Source of the DNA: RGIG6353 sp045653035
GTDB taxonomy: Bacteria; Bacillota; Clostridia; Oscillospirales; SIG627
DNA length: 64,000 bases
NCBI GenBank assembly: GCA_045653035.1
Contig: JAZOLO010000008.1
Span: 1-64,000 of the forward strand
Direction: 5' to 3'
Shown: positions 23,111 through 32,037 of the stretch, piece after piece
Layout: every line of letters starts with the position of its first letter
Numbering within the stretch: position 1 is the first letter of the stretch
The notes under the pieces: generated by a model
Told to the model about the DNA's origin: nothing
Seen by the model: only the letters and a program-made list of their open reading frames with translations
Databases searched by the model: none
Made by a program: the position numbers and the translations under genes

Positions 23111-23150
23111 AAAATGTGTAGTGCGACTCTATTCGCACTACACGTTTTTT
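23111..23150. terminator. bidirectional terminator after rplQ and the ECF S component
   Basis: Perfect 11-bp stem (23116-23126 with 23133-23143) with T6 on both strands; it ends the 15-kb ribosomal protein block. Confidence 0.85.
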
Positions 23151-23154
23151 ATAA

Positions 23155-23499
23155 TTACTTTACAAGCTCGATGATTGCCATTTCAGCGGCGTCACCGCGT
23201 CTGGGTCCTTTACGAAGGATTCTTGTATAACCACCGTTTCTCTCTGCATAAGCAGGAGCGATTTCGTTGAAAAGCTTTGTTACAACGTCCTCTTTAGTGA
23301 TAAATGCAATTGCCTGTCTTCTGGATGCGAGTGTATTGGTCTTACCAAGTGTAATCATCTTTTCAGCAAGGCTTCTTACTTCCTTTGCTCTTGTTAAAGT
23401 GGTTTCTATTTTACCATTTTCCAAAAGGTATGTTGTCATGCCTCTGAGCATTGCCATTCTTTGGTCGGTTGTGCGACCTAACTTTCTTGTTCCTGGCAT
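23155..23499 (-). CDS. rplQ: 50S ribosomal protein L17
   Basis: 114 aa of bacterial L17: RKLGRTTDQRMAMLRGM at the N terminus, TLTRAKEVRSLAEKMITLGK in the middle and GGYTRILRKGPRRGDAAEMA at the C terminus. Binds 23S rRNA near the exit tunnel. Last gene of the S10-spc-alpha block, 41 bp behind rpoA. The ecfA-ecfA'-ecfT genes that often follow rplQ in Firmicutes are absent. Confidence 0.97.
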   Translation of the reverse strand: MPGTRKLGRTTDQRMAMLRGMTTYLLENGKIETTLTRAKEVRSLAEKMITLGKTNTLASRRQAIAFITKEDVVTKLFNEIAPAYAERNGGYTRILRKGPRRGDAAEMAIIELVK

Positions 23500-23540
23500 T
23501 TTGTGTTCCTCCTTTACTCAGTATTACAAACGTTGTGCGT

Positions 23541-24494
23541 TTACTCGTCTTCCTTCTTGAGAGAAAGTCCCATAGACTCAAGCTTCTGGATTACTTCCTC
23601 AAGGGATTTCTTACCAAGATTACGCACCTTGATCATTTCGTCTTGTGTACGATTAGTCAGGTCGCCTACTGTATCAATACCTGCTCTCTTTAAGCAGTTG
23701 AATGAACGAACTGACAAGTCAAGCTCCTCAATGGTCATCTCAAGCTGGATTTTCATGACGGTTTTATCATCGTCTACCATTCCAACGGCAGGTGAATTTG
23801 CACTGTCCGAAAGATTGATAAACAATTCAAGATGATCGTTGAGAATCTTGGCGGCAATCGAAACTGCCTCTTTTGCAGTAAGTGTTCCGTCGGTCTGCAC
23901 TTCAAGAGTGAGCTTGTCAAAATCTATGCTGTTACCTACACGGGCGGGTGTAACGGTGTAATTTGCGTTATACACGGGTGTGTAGATTGAGTCAGTATAA
24001 ATCATGCCGATGGTACCTGCACCGTTCTGCTTATTTTTATCAGAACTTACATATCCTCTGCCCTGATCGAAGGTAAGCTCCATATAGAACTTAGTATCAG
24101 CTGCAAGAGTTGCGATATGATGGTCAGGATTGATTATCTCGATATCAGCGTCGGTTTTGATATCACCTGCTGTTACCTCACCCTCACCTGTCATATCAAT
24201 TACTACTGTCTTAGGACAGTCACAAAAGAGCTTAGCCGTAATGCCTTTTACATTAAGGATAATTTCGGTTACGTCTTCCTTCACTCCGGATACTGTTGAG
24301 ATTTCATGTAAAACACCATCTATTTTTACACAGGTTACAGCAACACCCGGAAGAGAGCTGAGAAGCACTCTGCGGAGGGAATTACCTAAAGTTATACCGA
24401 AGCCTCTTTCGAGGGGTTCAATTTCGAATTTGCCATATGATCCGTTGTCGCTAACTTCAACAGTCTCTATACTCGGTCTCTTAAATTCTATCAT
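23541..24494 (-). CDS. rpoA: RNA polymerase alpha subunit
   Basis: 317 aa. The N-terminal assembly domain includes GFGITLGNSLRRVLLSSLPG; the linker around residues 225-240 leads to the C-terminal domain with SVRSFNCLKRAGIDTVGDL and KVRNLGKKSLEEV, which contacts UP elements and activators. Two adjacent ATG codons follow GGAGG; the second (24494) has the better spacing of 6 bases. It follows rpsD by 105 bp, the largest gap in this part of the operon. Confidence 0.97.
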   Translation of the reverse strand: MIEFKRPSIETVEVSDNGSYGKFEIEPLERGFGITLGNSLRRVLLSSLPGVAVTCVKIDGVLHEISTVSGVKEDVTEIILNVKGITAKLFCDCPKTVVIDMTGEGEVTAGDIKTDADIEIINPDHHIATLAADTKFYMELTFDQGRGYVSSDKNKQNGAGTIGMIYTDSIYTPVYNANYTVTPARVGNSIDFDKLTLEVQTDGTLTAKEAVSIAAKILNDHLELFINLSDSANSPAVGMVDDDKTVMKIQLEMTIEELDLSVRSFNCLKRAGIDTVGDLTNRTQDEMIKVRNLGKKSLEEVIQKLESMGLSLKKEDE

Positions 24495-24599
24495 CATTTT
24501 CCTCCTAATAATTAGTTTTAATTAAACTACATGCTTTATCACGCGGCACACTGAATTGTACCACGCAAATAAAAGCATCGGGCTTGTTGATGATAACTC

Positions 24600-25229
24600 T
24601 TATTTGGAGTACAATTCGACGATAAGGTTTTCCTGAATCTCAAAGTCAACGTCTTCTCTTGCAGGAAGAGCAACTACCTTAGCGGTAAGATTTGTCTTGT
24701 TAACATCGAGCCACTGAGGATTCTTCTTATTGTCGATATTTTCGATAAGCGACTTGAACTTAGGAAGAGACTTGCTTGTTTCCTTAACTGCTATCTCGTC
24801 ACCAAGCTTTACAAGCTGAGAAGGTATATTTGCCTTGATGCCGTTGAGAGTGAAGTGGCCGTGACGAACGAGCTGTCTTGCATCTCTTCTGCTTTCAGCA
24901 AATCCCATTCTGTAAACTACGTTGTCAAGTCTTCTTTCGATGAGCTTGAGAAGGTTTTCACCTGTCATACCCTCGGTTGCATTTGCCTTGTCATAGTAGT
25001 TTCTGAACTGCTTTTCAAGAACACCGTAATATCTCTTTGCCTTCTGCTTTTCACGAAGCTGAAGACCGTAGTTCTTCATCATGCCTCTTCTGGCTGCACC
25101 GTGCTGACCGGGTATTGTACTACGTCTTACGATGGCACACTTGTCGGTAAAGCATCTGTCGCCTTTAAGGAACATCTTAACGCCTTCTCTGCGGCACTGT
25201 CTGCATGAAGGTCCTGTATATTTTGCCAT
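24600..25229 (-). CDS. rpsD: 30S ribosomal protein S4 (zinc-binding form)
   Basis: 209 aa. The N terminus has the four-cysteine knuckle Cys9, Cys12, Cys26 and Cys31 (C+ form). The S4 RNA-binding domain is in the middle (RRLDNVVYRMGFAESRRDARQLV). One of the first 16S rRNA binders and in many bacteria the translational repressor of the alpha operon. Its position inside the alpha operon is usual for Clostridia, in contrast to Bacillus. Confidence 0.97.
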   Translation of the reverse strand: MAKYTGPSCRQCRREGVKMFLKGDRCFTDKCAIVRRSTIPGQHGAARRGMMKNYGLQLREKQKAKRYYGVLEKQFRNYYDKANATEGMTGENLLKLIERRLDNVVYRMGFAESRRDARQLVRHGHFTLNGIKANIPSQLVKLGDEIAVKETSKSLPKFKSLIENIDNKKNPQWLDVNKTNLTAKVVALPAREDVDFEIQENLIVELYSK

Positions 25230-25251
25230 AATCTTGCACCTCCTTCTTTAA

Positions 25252-25653
25252 TTATACACGTCTTCTCTTGGGAGGACGGCATCCGTTGTGCGGAATAGGT
25301 GTTACGTCTTTGATGAGTGTAATGTCAAGACCTGCTGTCTGAAGAGCTCTGATTGCAGATTCTCTTCCCTGACCGGGGCCTTTTACAAATACTTCAACAG
25401 TTTTGAGTCCGTGCTCCATTGCTGCTCTGGCTGCCTGTTCTGCTGCCATCTGTGCTGCAAATGGTGTGGACTTCTTTGAACCCTTGAATCCGAGTTCACC
25501 GGCTGATGCCCAAGAAAGAGCATTTCCGTCTACGTCAGTAAGAGTAACGATTGTGTTATTGTAAGTGGAGCAGATATGTGCCGCGCCCTTTTCAATGTTC
25601 TTTCTCTCACGACGTCTTTTAACAGTCTTTTTAGCCTGTGCTTTTGCTGCCAT
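25252..25653 (-). CDS. rpsK: 30S ribosomal protein S11
   Basis: 133 aa; basic N-terminal tail (KKTVKRRRERKNI), NTIVTLTDVDGNAL and the C-terminal DVTPIPHNGCRPPKRRRV, which is highly conserved. Lies in the 30S platform near the mRNA exit. 15 bp behind rpsM. Confidence 0.98.
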   Translation of the reverse strand: MAAKAQAKKTVKRRRERKNIEKGAAHICSTYNNTIVTLTDVDGNALSWASAGELGFKGSKKSTPFAAQMAAEQAARAAMEHGLKTVEVFVKGPGQGRESAIRALQTAGLDITLIKDVTPIPHNGCRPPKRRRV

Positions 25654-25668
25654 TTAACTTGTCACTCC

Positions 25669-26037
25669 TTACTTCTTCTTATTCGCAATTGTCTTTGCGG
25701 GACCCTTACGTGTTCTTGCGTTGGTCTTTGTTCTCTGTCCTCTTACAGGAAGTCCCTTGCGGTGACGGATTCCTCTATAACATCCGATATCTGTCATTGT
25801 CTTGATGTCATAAGCAATCTTTCTTCTGAGGTCACCTTCTACAACGTAGCCGTTTTCAAGAGCTTCACGAAGCTTCGCGAGTTCGTCGTCTGTAAGGTCC
25901 TTAACACGTGTGTCAGGGTTAATACCTGTATCTGCAAGTATTTTGTTGGATGCTGTTCTTCCGATACCGAAAATGTATGTGAGACCTATCTCAACACGCT
26001 TTTCTCTCGGAATATCTACGCCTGCTAAACGAGCCAT
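25669..26037 (-). CDS. rpsM: 30S ribosomal protein S13
   Basis: 122 aa; ARLAGVDIPREKRVEIGLTYI at the N terminus, IGCYRGIRHRKGLPVRGQRT and a basic KTNARTRKGPAKTIANKKK tail that reaches the P-site tRNA. Contacts L5 in an intersubunit bridge. First 30S gene of the alpha operon after rpmJ. Confidence 0.98.
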   Translation of the reverse strand: MARLAGVDIPREKRVEIGLTYIFGIGRTASNKILADTGINPDTRVKDLTDDELAKLREALENGYVVEGDLRRKIAYDIKTMTDIGCYRGIRHRKGLPVRGQRTKTNARTRKGPAKTIANKKK

Positions 26038-26053
26038 TTACTTTTCCCTCCAA

Positions 26054-26167
26054 TCAGCCTTGTTTCTGCTTATGCTTAGGATTTTCGCATATAACCATTA
26101 CAACGCCTTTTCTTCTGATAATCTTACACTTCTCGCAAATTTTTTTTACAGAAGGCTTAACTTTCAT
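26054..26167 (-). CDS. rpmJ: 50S ribosomal protein L36
   Basis: 37 aa reading MKVKPSVKKICEKC at its start; the zinc ligands are CEKC, Cys in VICENP and His in KHKQKQG, so this is the zinc-binding form. The start has GGAGGTTAATGAT upstream. It lies between infA and rpsM, its standard position. Confidence 0.95.
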   Translation of the reverse strand: MKVKPSVKKICEKCKIIRRKGVVMVICENPKHKQKQG

Positions 26168-26213
26168 ATCATTAACCTCCATTGTGTTATGATTTTATTT
26201 AAGTTTTATAGAA

Positions 26214-26429
26214 TTACAGTCTTCTTGTAATTCTGCCCTTTGTGGTGTCGTATACCGAGATATCTACAAGTACACGGTCACCGGGTACGATTTTAATATA
26301 GTTCATTCGCATCTTGCCTGAGATATGAGCAAGTATTACGAGTTCGTTTTGAAGCTTTACCTTGAAGCACGCGTTGGGAAGTGTTTCCACAACGAGTCCC
26401 TCAAACTCCATTACGTCTTCTTTTCCCAT
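26214..26429 (-). CDS. infA: translation initiation factor IF-1
   Basis: 71-aa S1/OB-fold protein (MEFEGLVVETLPNACFKVKLQN, AHISGKMRMNYIKIVPGDRVLV). Occupies the A site of the 30S subunit with IF-2 and IF-3. Follows the KOW gene by 28 bp. Confidence 0.97.
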   Translation of the reverse strand: MGKEDVMEFEGLVVETLPNACFKVKLQNELVILAHISGKMRMNYIKIVPGDRVLVDISVYDTTKGRITRRL

Positions 26430-26457
26430 AATTATTCTCCTAATCGAAAAGTTGTGT

Positions 26458-26718
26458 TTAACTGTTCAAACTTTCTTTGATTGCACGGTAGAGCATTTTG
26501 TTTGTCACAGTCATATTCTGAACTGCACACTTTGTGCTCTCCGTTACTTCTTTGTTTAAAAATTCAACATGCTTTGGCTTTTTGTGCTTCGGATTTTCAA
26601 GCTTTCTTTGTCTGCCATTAGCAAGTATGAGTAAGTCGCCTGTTTCTCCGATAACCGCCAGATACGTTCCTTTATCTCTGCCCGAGGTTGACCTCACTAT
26701 TTTACCTATCATCGACAT
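26458..26718 (-). CDS. KOW-domain RNA-binding protein (L14e-like)
   Basis: 86 aa. The N-terminal KOW motif (IGKIVRSTSGRDKGTYLAVIG) followed by NGRQRKLENPKHKKPKHVEFL is the small KOW/L14e-like protein found between map and infA in many Clostridia; probably ribosome associated, exact role unknown. The ATG at 26718 lies one base after the map stop with GAGG six bases upstream; earlier codons lie inside map. Confidence 0.85.
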   Translation of the reverse strand: MSMIGKIVRSTSGRDKGTYLAVIGETGDLLILANGRQRKLENPKHKKPKHVEFLNKEVTESTKCAVQNMTVTNKMLYRAIKESLNS

Positions 26719-26719
26719 T

Positions 26720-27466
26720 TTAAGCCTCAGTAAGGATTTCAACACCCGTATCTGTTATTAGTACGGTGTTTTCGTAGTGTGCCGCCAGCTTTCCGTCACA
26801 GGTCACAACTGTCCAGTCATTGTCAAGGGTTCTGACTTTATAGTCCCCCTGACAAATCATAGGCTCAATCGCTACCGTAACTCCGCTGTACAGCCTCGGA
26901 CCTCGTCCTGCTCTTCCGTAATTCGGAACGTCAGGCTCCTCGTGGAGATGTTCACCAACGCCGTGACCGATATAGTCTCTGACTACCGAGTATCCGTGAC
27001 CCTCGGCAAAGGCTTGAATACCTGCACCGATATCACCAACTCTGGATGAATCCTTTATGTTTTTGATACCCTCAAAAAAGCTCTGTCGTGTGACATCAAT
27101 TAGCCTTGCGGCATCATCCGATATGTCACCAACGGGGAAAGTGTTGGCACAGTCGCCATGGAAACCTTCAAAGTATGCTCCAACGTCTACCTTGACGATA
27201 TCGCCCTCAAGCAATATCCTTGTTCCCGGAATTCCATGTATCACTTCTTCGTTTACACTTATACAAGCTGATGCGGGAAAACCGTTATAATTGAGGAACG
27301 AGGGTTTTGCTCCGTTTTGTTCGATAAAGCTTTTTATCTTTCGGTCAAGCTCGGCAGTGGTCATACCCGGTCTTATTGCCTCGCCTGCCATCTTCAATGC
27401 GCCTGCCGTTATTCTGCAAGCTTTACGCATTTTATCAATGTCTTTTTGATTTTTTACGTTAATCAT
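26720..27466 (-). CDS. map: methionine aminopeptidase, type I
   Basis: 248 aa. The metal ligands are in place: Asp in VDVGAYFEGFHGDCANTF (two Asp), His in YIGHGVGEHLHEEP, Glu in AIEPMIC and the last Glu in HYENTVLIT. Removes initiator Met from new proteins. It overlaps adk by 4 bases. No N-terminal SH3-type extension. Confidence 0.97.
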   Translation of the reverse strand: MINVKNQKDIDKMRKACRITAGALKMAGEAIRPGMTTAELDRKIKSFIEQNGAKPSFLNYNGFPASACISVNEEVIHGIPGTRILLEGDIVKVDVGAYFEGFHGDCANTFPVGDISDDAARLIDVTRQSFFEGIKNIKDSSRVGDIGAGIQAFAEGHGYSVVRDYIGHGVGEHLHEEPDVPNYGRAGRGPRLYSGVTVAIEPMICQGDYKVRTLDNDWTVVTCDGKLAAHYENTVLITDTGVEILTEA

Positions 27467-28098
27467 TTCAGATCCAGTGCTTTCATAGTAAGTGCAGTTG
27501 TTTCAGAAACTTCCTCTTGTCCAACTACATCACACAAAATGCCGCGATTTCTATAAAACTCTTCAAGAGGCGCTGTCTGCTTGTGATAAACTTCAAGGCG
27601 CTTCATGATTGTTTCAGGATTGTCGTCAGCACGCTGAGTAAGCTCTTTCCCACAGTTTGTGCAATGAACGCCGTCCTTTGATGGGTTATATACTACGTGG
27701 TAGGTTGCACCACAAGAACTGCATGAGCGTCTGCCTGCAAGTCTTTCGACGATCTTCTCGTCGGGCACGTAGATATTTATAACCTTATCTATGTTGATGT
27801 TCATTTTGTCAAGAGCTTCAGCCTGAGCAATCGTTCGGGGGAACCCGTCAAGGATATATCCGTTCTTGCAATCGGACTCTTGAAGTCTAGCAGTGAGTAT
27901 ATCAATAACGAGTTCATCAGGAACGAGTTGTCCGTTTTCGATATAGGTCTGTGCCGAAACACCCAAAGGAGTCTTGTTTTTGATTGCTTCCCTTAAAATC
28001 ACACCGGTTGATATCGTGGGAATACCTGCTTTTGCTGCTACCAGCTCAGCCTGTGTTCCTTTTCCTGCTCCGGGAGCTCCCAAAAATATTATTTTCAT
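27463..28098 (-). CDS. adk: adenylate kinase, zinc-containing
   Basis: 211 aa; interconverts AMP + ATP and 2 ADP. P-loop GAPGAGKGTQ at residues 7-16, DGFPRT, and a long LID with a structural zinc site CSSC (about 130) and CTNC (about 150), typical of Gram-positive Adk. The start at 28098 has AAAGGAAG upstream; an earlier in-frame codon at 28137 lies inside secY. Confidence 0.97.
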   Translation of the reverse strand: MKIIFLGAPGAGKGTQAELVAAKAGIPTISTGVILREAIKNKTPLGVSAQTYIENGQLVPDELVIDILTARLQESDCKNGYILDGFPRTIAQAEALDKMNINIDKVINIYVPDEKIVERLAGRRSCSSCGATYHVVYNPSKDGVHCTNCGKELTQRADDNPETIMKRLEVYHKQTAPLEEFYRNRGILCDVVGQEEVSETTALTMKALDLK

Positions 28099-28129
28099 CT
28101 TTCTTCCTTTCTGCGTGTCGGACACTTTC

Positions 28130-29413
28130 TTAATCAAGAAATCCCTTATAGTTACGCATCATTAGCTGACTTTCAATCTCTCTTACAGTTTCAAGAGCAA
28201 CACCAACAACGATAAGAAGCGATGTACCGCCGAAAGAAATGTTTCCAAGAGAAGGAACAACCATTGCGAGAACCATGGGAAGAATAGCGATAATACCAAG
28301 GAAAAGTGCACCGATGAGAGTTACACGGCTAAGAATCTTAGTAATGTAATCTGCAGTGGGCTTGCCGGGACGGATACCGAGTACCACGCCACCGTTGTTC
28401 TTGATGTTGTTCGCAACTTCCACGGGATTGAAAGAAATTGCCAGATAGAAGTATGCAAAAGCAATAATGAGTACAAAGAGGATAATTGCGTAAACAGGTG
28501 AGGTGTAACCTACCAAGTTGAACGCCTTGTACCAGAATGTACCTGCTTCAGGACGGAAGATAAGCTGAAGAGTAGCGGGGATAGAAACTATCGACTGAGC
28601 GAAGATGATGGGCATAACGCCTGACATATTCAGCTTTATAGGAAGTGATGAGCTCTGTCCGCCGTACATCTTTCTGCCAACTACCTTCTTAGCATACTGT
28701 ACGGGAATTCTTCTCTCTGATTCGGTAATGAATACTACGAAAGCAACAATCGCGATAACGAATACAGCAGTAAGAAGAGCTGCAACAATCTTGAAAATAA
28801 TGCTTTCGGGCTTAAGAACGATACCCAGAATCATTGAGGGAAGACCTGCAACGATATTGGCAAAAAGTATCATGGAGATACCGTTTCCGATACCGTGCTC
28901 ATTGATTTTTTCAGCAAGCCACATAACGAGTGCGGCACCTGCTGTATAGGTTGCAACGATAACAATTCCTGCGAAGGCACCTCTGTCGGTGAGAACGCCG
29001 TCGATTGAACGGAGCCATGCGTAGTAACCGTATGCAGTAATAACTGCGAGGATTACTGTGAAATATCTGGTCCAGGTTTCAATCTTACGTCTACCCTCTT
29101 CTCCCTCTTTTGCAATACGCTCGAGTGCGGGGATAGCGATTGTTAAAAGCTGCATTATAATCTGTGCTGTGATATAGGGTGAAACTGAAAGTGCGAAGAG
29201 TGTACCTCTTGCGAATGCTTCACCTGAAAGAATGTTCAAGTACTGGAAAACCGAGCCTTCTGCCGACTTGAAGGTAGCTTGAAGGATACCGGAATCGAAG
29301 TACGGAACGGGGATAACGGAACCTAAACGGAAGAGTACAAGAATGATTACCGTGAAGATCATTTTTGATCTAAGGTCAGCAACCTTCCATGCATTCTTAA
29401 GGGTGGTAAACAT
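28130..29413 (-). CDS. secY: protein translocase subunit SecY
   Basis: 427 aa, ten expected membrane helices. Recognisable are the plug/first-helix segment RLGSVIPVPYFDSG, the cytoplasmic loop GEEGRRKIETWTRY, GIGNGISMILFANI, and the late ADYITKILSRVTLIGALFLG helix. Core channel of the Sec translocon. The start directly abuts the rplO stop, suggesting coupled translation. Confidence 0.97.
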   Translation of the reverse strand: MFTTLKNAWKVADLRSKMIFTVIILVLFRLGSVIPVPYFDSGILQATFKSAEGSVFQYLNILSGEAFARGTLFALSVSPYITAQIIMQLLTIAIPALERIAKEGEEGRRKIETWTRYFTVILAVITAYGYYAWLRSIDGVLTDRGAFAGIVIVATYTAGAALVMWLAEKINEHGIGNGISMILFANIVAGLPSMILGIVLKPESIIFKIVAALLTAVFVIAIVAFVVFITESERRIPVQYAKKVVGRKMYGGQSSSLPIKLNMSGVMPIIFAQSIVSIPATLQLIFRPEAGTFWYKAFNLVGYTSPVYAIILFVLIIAFAYFYLAISFNPVEVANNIKNNGGVVLGIRPGKPTADYITKILSRVTLIGALFLGIIAILPMVLAMVVPSLGNISFGGTSLLIVVGVALETVREIESQLMMRNYKGFLD

Positions 29414-29857
29414 TTAGATCACCTCTGCTTTTCCGCCTGCGGCCTCGATTTTTTCTTTGGCTGCAGCTGAAAAGACAGTTGCCTTTACAGTAACCTTCTT
29501 AGTGAGTTCGCCACCGCCGAGAATTTTAAGACCGTCATATGCTTTCTTAATAACCTTTGTGTCGAGAAGAGTTTCAATGCTGATCACGTCGCCGTCATTG
29601 TACTTATCAAGATCACCAACATTTATTATTGCATATTTAGTAGCAAATTTGCTATTGTCAAAACCTCTCTTAGGAAGTCTTCTGTACGCAGGAATCTGAC
29701 CGCCTTCAAATCCGGGTCTTACTCCTCCGCCGGAGCGCGCATTCTGTCCTTTATGTCCCTTTCCGGCTGTCTTACCGTTGCCGGAGCCGGCACCTCTGCC
29801 CTTACGCCAAGCGGGAGTAGCAGAACCGGGTGCGGGTGAAAGTTCATGAAGCTTCAT
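29414..29857 (-). CDS. rplO: 50S ribosomal protein L15
   Basis: 147 aa; the Gly/Arg-rich N terminus GRGAGSGNGKTAGKGHKGQNARSG and FEGGQIPAYRRLPKRGF are typical L15. Late assembly protein of the large subunit. Confidence 0.97.
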   Translation of the reverse strand: MKLHELSPAPGSATPAWRKGRGAGSGNGKTAGKGHKGQNARSGGGVRPGFEGGQIPAYRRLPKRGFDNSKFATKYAIINVGDLDKYNDGDVISIETLLDTKVIKKAYDGLKILGGGELTKKVTVKATVFSAAAKEKIEAAGGKAEVI

Positions 29858-29891
29858 ACTTTTCCTCCTTTGCTTTAATGAAATTAGTTTG

Positions 29892-30068
29892 TTAATCAGC
29901 CTGTTCTACCTTTACAAGATGCTTTATTACAAATATCTTGCCCTGCAAAGCCGGAGAGTCTTCAAGAACCTTTGAGTCTCCGATTTTCTTCAATCCAAGA
30001 GAACCGGCAGTTTTAACCTGTTTGTCAAGTCTGCCTATGAGACTCTTTACAAGTGTAATCTTTACCAT
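29892..30068 (-). CDS. rpmD: 50S ribosomal protein L30
   Basis: 58 aa starting MVKITLVKSLIGR and ending KHLVKVEQAD, with LGLKKIGDSKVLEDSP in the middle; a normal bacterial L30. It lies 11 bp behind rpsE with AGGAG ahead of the start. Confidence 0.95.
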   Translation of the reverse strand: MVKITLVKSLIGRLDKQVKTAGSLGLKKIGDSKVLEDSPALQGKIFVIKHLVKVEQAD

Positions 30069-30079
30069 AATTTTTCTCC

Positions 30080-30583
30080 TTATTTCAGAATTTCTTCGGG
30101 CGTCTTGTTTCTGATAGCTGCTACGTCTTCAACAGTTCTCAGGTTTCTAAGACCTTCGAAGGTAGCCTTTACAACGTTTGTGGGGTTGTTGGATCTAAGG
30201 CACTTTGTTCTAACGTCCTTGATACCAGCCATCTCTACAACGCTTCTTACTTTACCGCCTGCAATGACACCGGTACCGGGTGCAGCGGGTTTGAGGAGGA
30301 CTCTGCCTGCTCCGAACTCACCGATTATCTCGTGAGGAATTGTAGTTCCCTTGAGAGATACTTCGATAATGTTCTTCTTGGCATCTTCCATTCCTTTTCT
30401 TACAGCCTCGGGACGTTCTGCGGCTTTACCGAGACCGTATCCTACGTGACCGTTTTCGTCTCCTACTACAACAAGAGCTGTGAACTTTCTTACACGACCG
30501 CCCTTAACTGTCTTGGAAACGCTCTTTACATCAACAACAACTTCTTTGAGATCGAGTGTTGCGGGATCTATTTTACGAGCCAT
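30080..30583 (-). CDS. rpsE: 30S ribosomal protein S5
   Basis: 167 aa; N-terminal double-stranded RNA-binding domain (VSKTVKGGRVRKFTALVVVGDENGHVGYG) and C-terminal domain with GVIAGGKVRSVVEMAGI. Important for decoding accuracy. Start set at MARKIDPAT (30583); AAAGGAATGG lies about a dozen bases upstream and covers an earlier in-frame ATG. Confidence 0.96.
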   Translation of the reverse strand: MARKIDPATLDLKEVVVDVKSVSKTVKGGRVRKFTALVVVGDENGHVGYGLGKAAERPEAVRKGMEDAKKNIIEVSLKGTTIPHEIIGEFGAGRVLLKPAAPGTGVIAGGKVRSVVEMAGIKDVRTKCLRSNNPTNVVKATFEGLRNLRTVEDVAAIRNKTPEEILK

Positions 30584-30610
30584 GAATGAATCCATTCCTT
30601 TCTTAAACAA

Positions 30611-30970
30611 TTAAAATTTCAAGCCGCCCTCACGCGCTGCTTCAGCAAGTGCCTGTACTCTTCCGTGATATACGTAACCGCCACGGTCAAATACTACTTC
30701 TGTGATGCCACGCTCGAGTGCTCTCTTAGCGATCATTGTGCCTACAGCCTTAGCTGCTTCTTTGTTTCCGCCGTAACCTTCAAATTCTTTATCAAGAGTT
30801 GAAGCAGAAAGAAGGGTTACGCCGTTTTCATCGTCAATAATCTGTGCGTAGATGTTCGCATTGGAACGGTATACGTCAAGACGAGGTCTTGCTGCTGTTC
30901 CGGAAATCTTTGCACGAATTCTCTTATGTCTTCTAAGACGCTGTTTGTTAGTATCAACTTTACTAAACAT
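30611..30970 (-). CDS. rplR: 50S ribosomal protein L18
   Basis: 119 aa; N-terminal basic tail RLRRHKRIRAKISG, then RPRLDVYRSNANIYAQIIDD and the C-terminal FDRGGYVYHGRVQALAEAAREGGLKF. Binds 5S rRNA with L5. Confidence 0.98.
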   Translation of the reverse strand: MFSKVDTNKQRLRRHKRIRAKISGTAARPRLDVYRSNANIYAQIIDDENGVTLLSASTLDKEFEGYGGNKEAAKAVGTMIAKRALERGITEVVFDRGGYVYHGRVQALAEAAREGGLKF

Positions 30971-30988
30971 TTAATCCCACTCCTTTCT

Positions 30989-31525
30989 TTATTTACCGGC
31001 TTTTCCGGCCTTGTGACGAATAACCTCGTCAGAATACTTGATACCCTTGCCATGATAAGGTTCGGGAGGTCTCTTGCCTCTGATTTCAGCTGCAACCTGA
31101 CCTACGAGCTGCTTATCTGCACCGCTGATTACGAGCTTGTTGGGGGTAGTTGCCTCAATCTTGATACCTGCGGGTGCATCATACTTTACGTCGTGTGAAT
31201 AACCGAGGTTCATAACGAGGGTGTTACCGTTCATCTGTGCTCTGTAACCGCCTTCACTGATTTCAAGCTCCTTCTGGTAGCCATTTGTTACACCCTCTAC
31301 CATATTGGCGATAAGTGTACGGGTAAGTCCGTGAAGTGAACGATTAAGTTTGCCGTCGTCGGGACGTGCTACTGTAATTTCAGCAGTGCCGACTTCAACT
31401 ATCATATTGCTGTGTACAGCCTGAGAAAGCTTTCCCTTGGGGCCTTCTACGGTGATAACACCGTTTGCGAAAGCTACCTTTACACCGGCAGGAATAGCGA
31501 TTGGCTGCTTACCAATTCTTGACAT
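30989..31525 (-). CDS. rplF: 50S ribosomal protein L6
   Basis: 178 aa; SRIGKQPIAIPAGV opening, two related domains and the signature PPEPYHGKGIKY near the C terminus. Lies at the base of the factor-binding stalk. Confidence 0.98.
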   Translation of the reverse strand: MSRIGKQPIAIPAGVKVAFANGVITVEGPKGKLSQAVHSNMIVEVGTAEITVARPDDGKLNRSLHGLTRTLIANMVEGVTNGYQKELEISEGGYRAQMNGNTLVMNLGYSHDVKYDAPAGIKIEATTPNKLVISGADKQLVGQVAAEIRGKRPPEPYHGKGIKYSDEVIRHKAGKAGK

Positions 31526-31538
31526 AGTCTATTCCTCC

Positions 31539-31937
31539 TTACCAAACGTATGCGAGCACTTCGCCGCCAACGTTTTCTTTTCTTGCTTTCTTGTCTGTCA
31601 TAACTCCCTTAGGTGTTGAGAGAATAGCGATACCGAGACCTCTCATTACACTGGGGATGTCCTCGCAGCTTGTGTAGATACGAAGACCGGGCTTGGACAC
31701 ACGGCGAAGACCTGAAATAATTCTTGTCTTACCGGGGCCATACTTGAGTGTTACCTTGATAACACCCTGCTTTGTGTCGTCGATAACCGTGTAGCTCTTG
31801 ATGTAGCCTTCTTCGAGAAGAATCTCTGCGATGGCCTTCTTGATATTAGAGCAAGGGATATCAACAGTTTCGTGCTTTGCTGAGTTAGCGTTACGAATTC
31901 TAGTAAGCATATCAGCAATTGCGTCTGTGATTTGCAT
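31539..31937 (-). CDS. rpsH: 30S ribosomal protein S8
   Basis: 132 aa; DAIADMLTRIRNAN opening and the C-terminal RGLGIAILSTPKGVMTDKKAR signature. In E. coli S8 represses the spc operon; a matching mRNA site was not identified here. A 100-bp spacer with a short hairpin separates it from rpsN, the widest gap of the spc part. Confidence 0.98.
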   Translation of the reverse strand: MQITDAIADMLTRIRNANSAKHETVDIPCSNIKKAIAEILLEEGYIKSYTVIDDTKQGVIKVTLKYGPGKTRIISGLRRVSKPGLRIYTSCEDIPSVMRGLGIAILSTPKGVMTDKKARKENVGGEVLAYVW

Positions 31938-32007
31938 CTTTTTTCCTCCTATTCAGCAATCAGTTTGTTACTTGGCTTTGTGCCTTTCGCACTTAATATG
32001 CTCTAAC

Positions 32008-32023
32008 CCAATCGTTCGATTGG
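32008..32023. other. short palindrome in the rpsN-rpsH spacer
   Basis: CCAATCG-TT-CGATTGG lies in the otherwise featureless 100-bp gap between rpsN and rpsH. There is no T-run, so it is not an intrinsic terminator; it may be an RNA processing or regulatory hairpin. Confidence 0.35.
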
Positions 32024-32037
32024 ATACGGCTATTACT

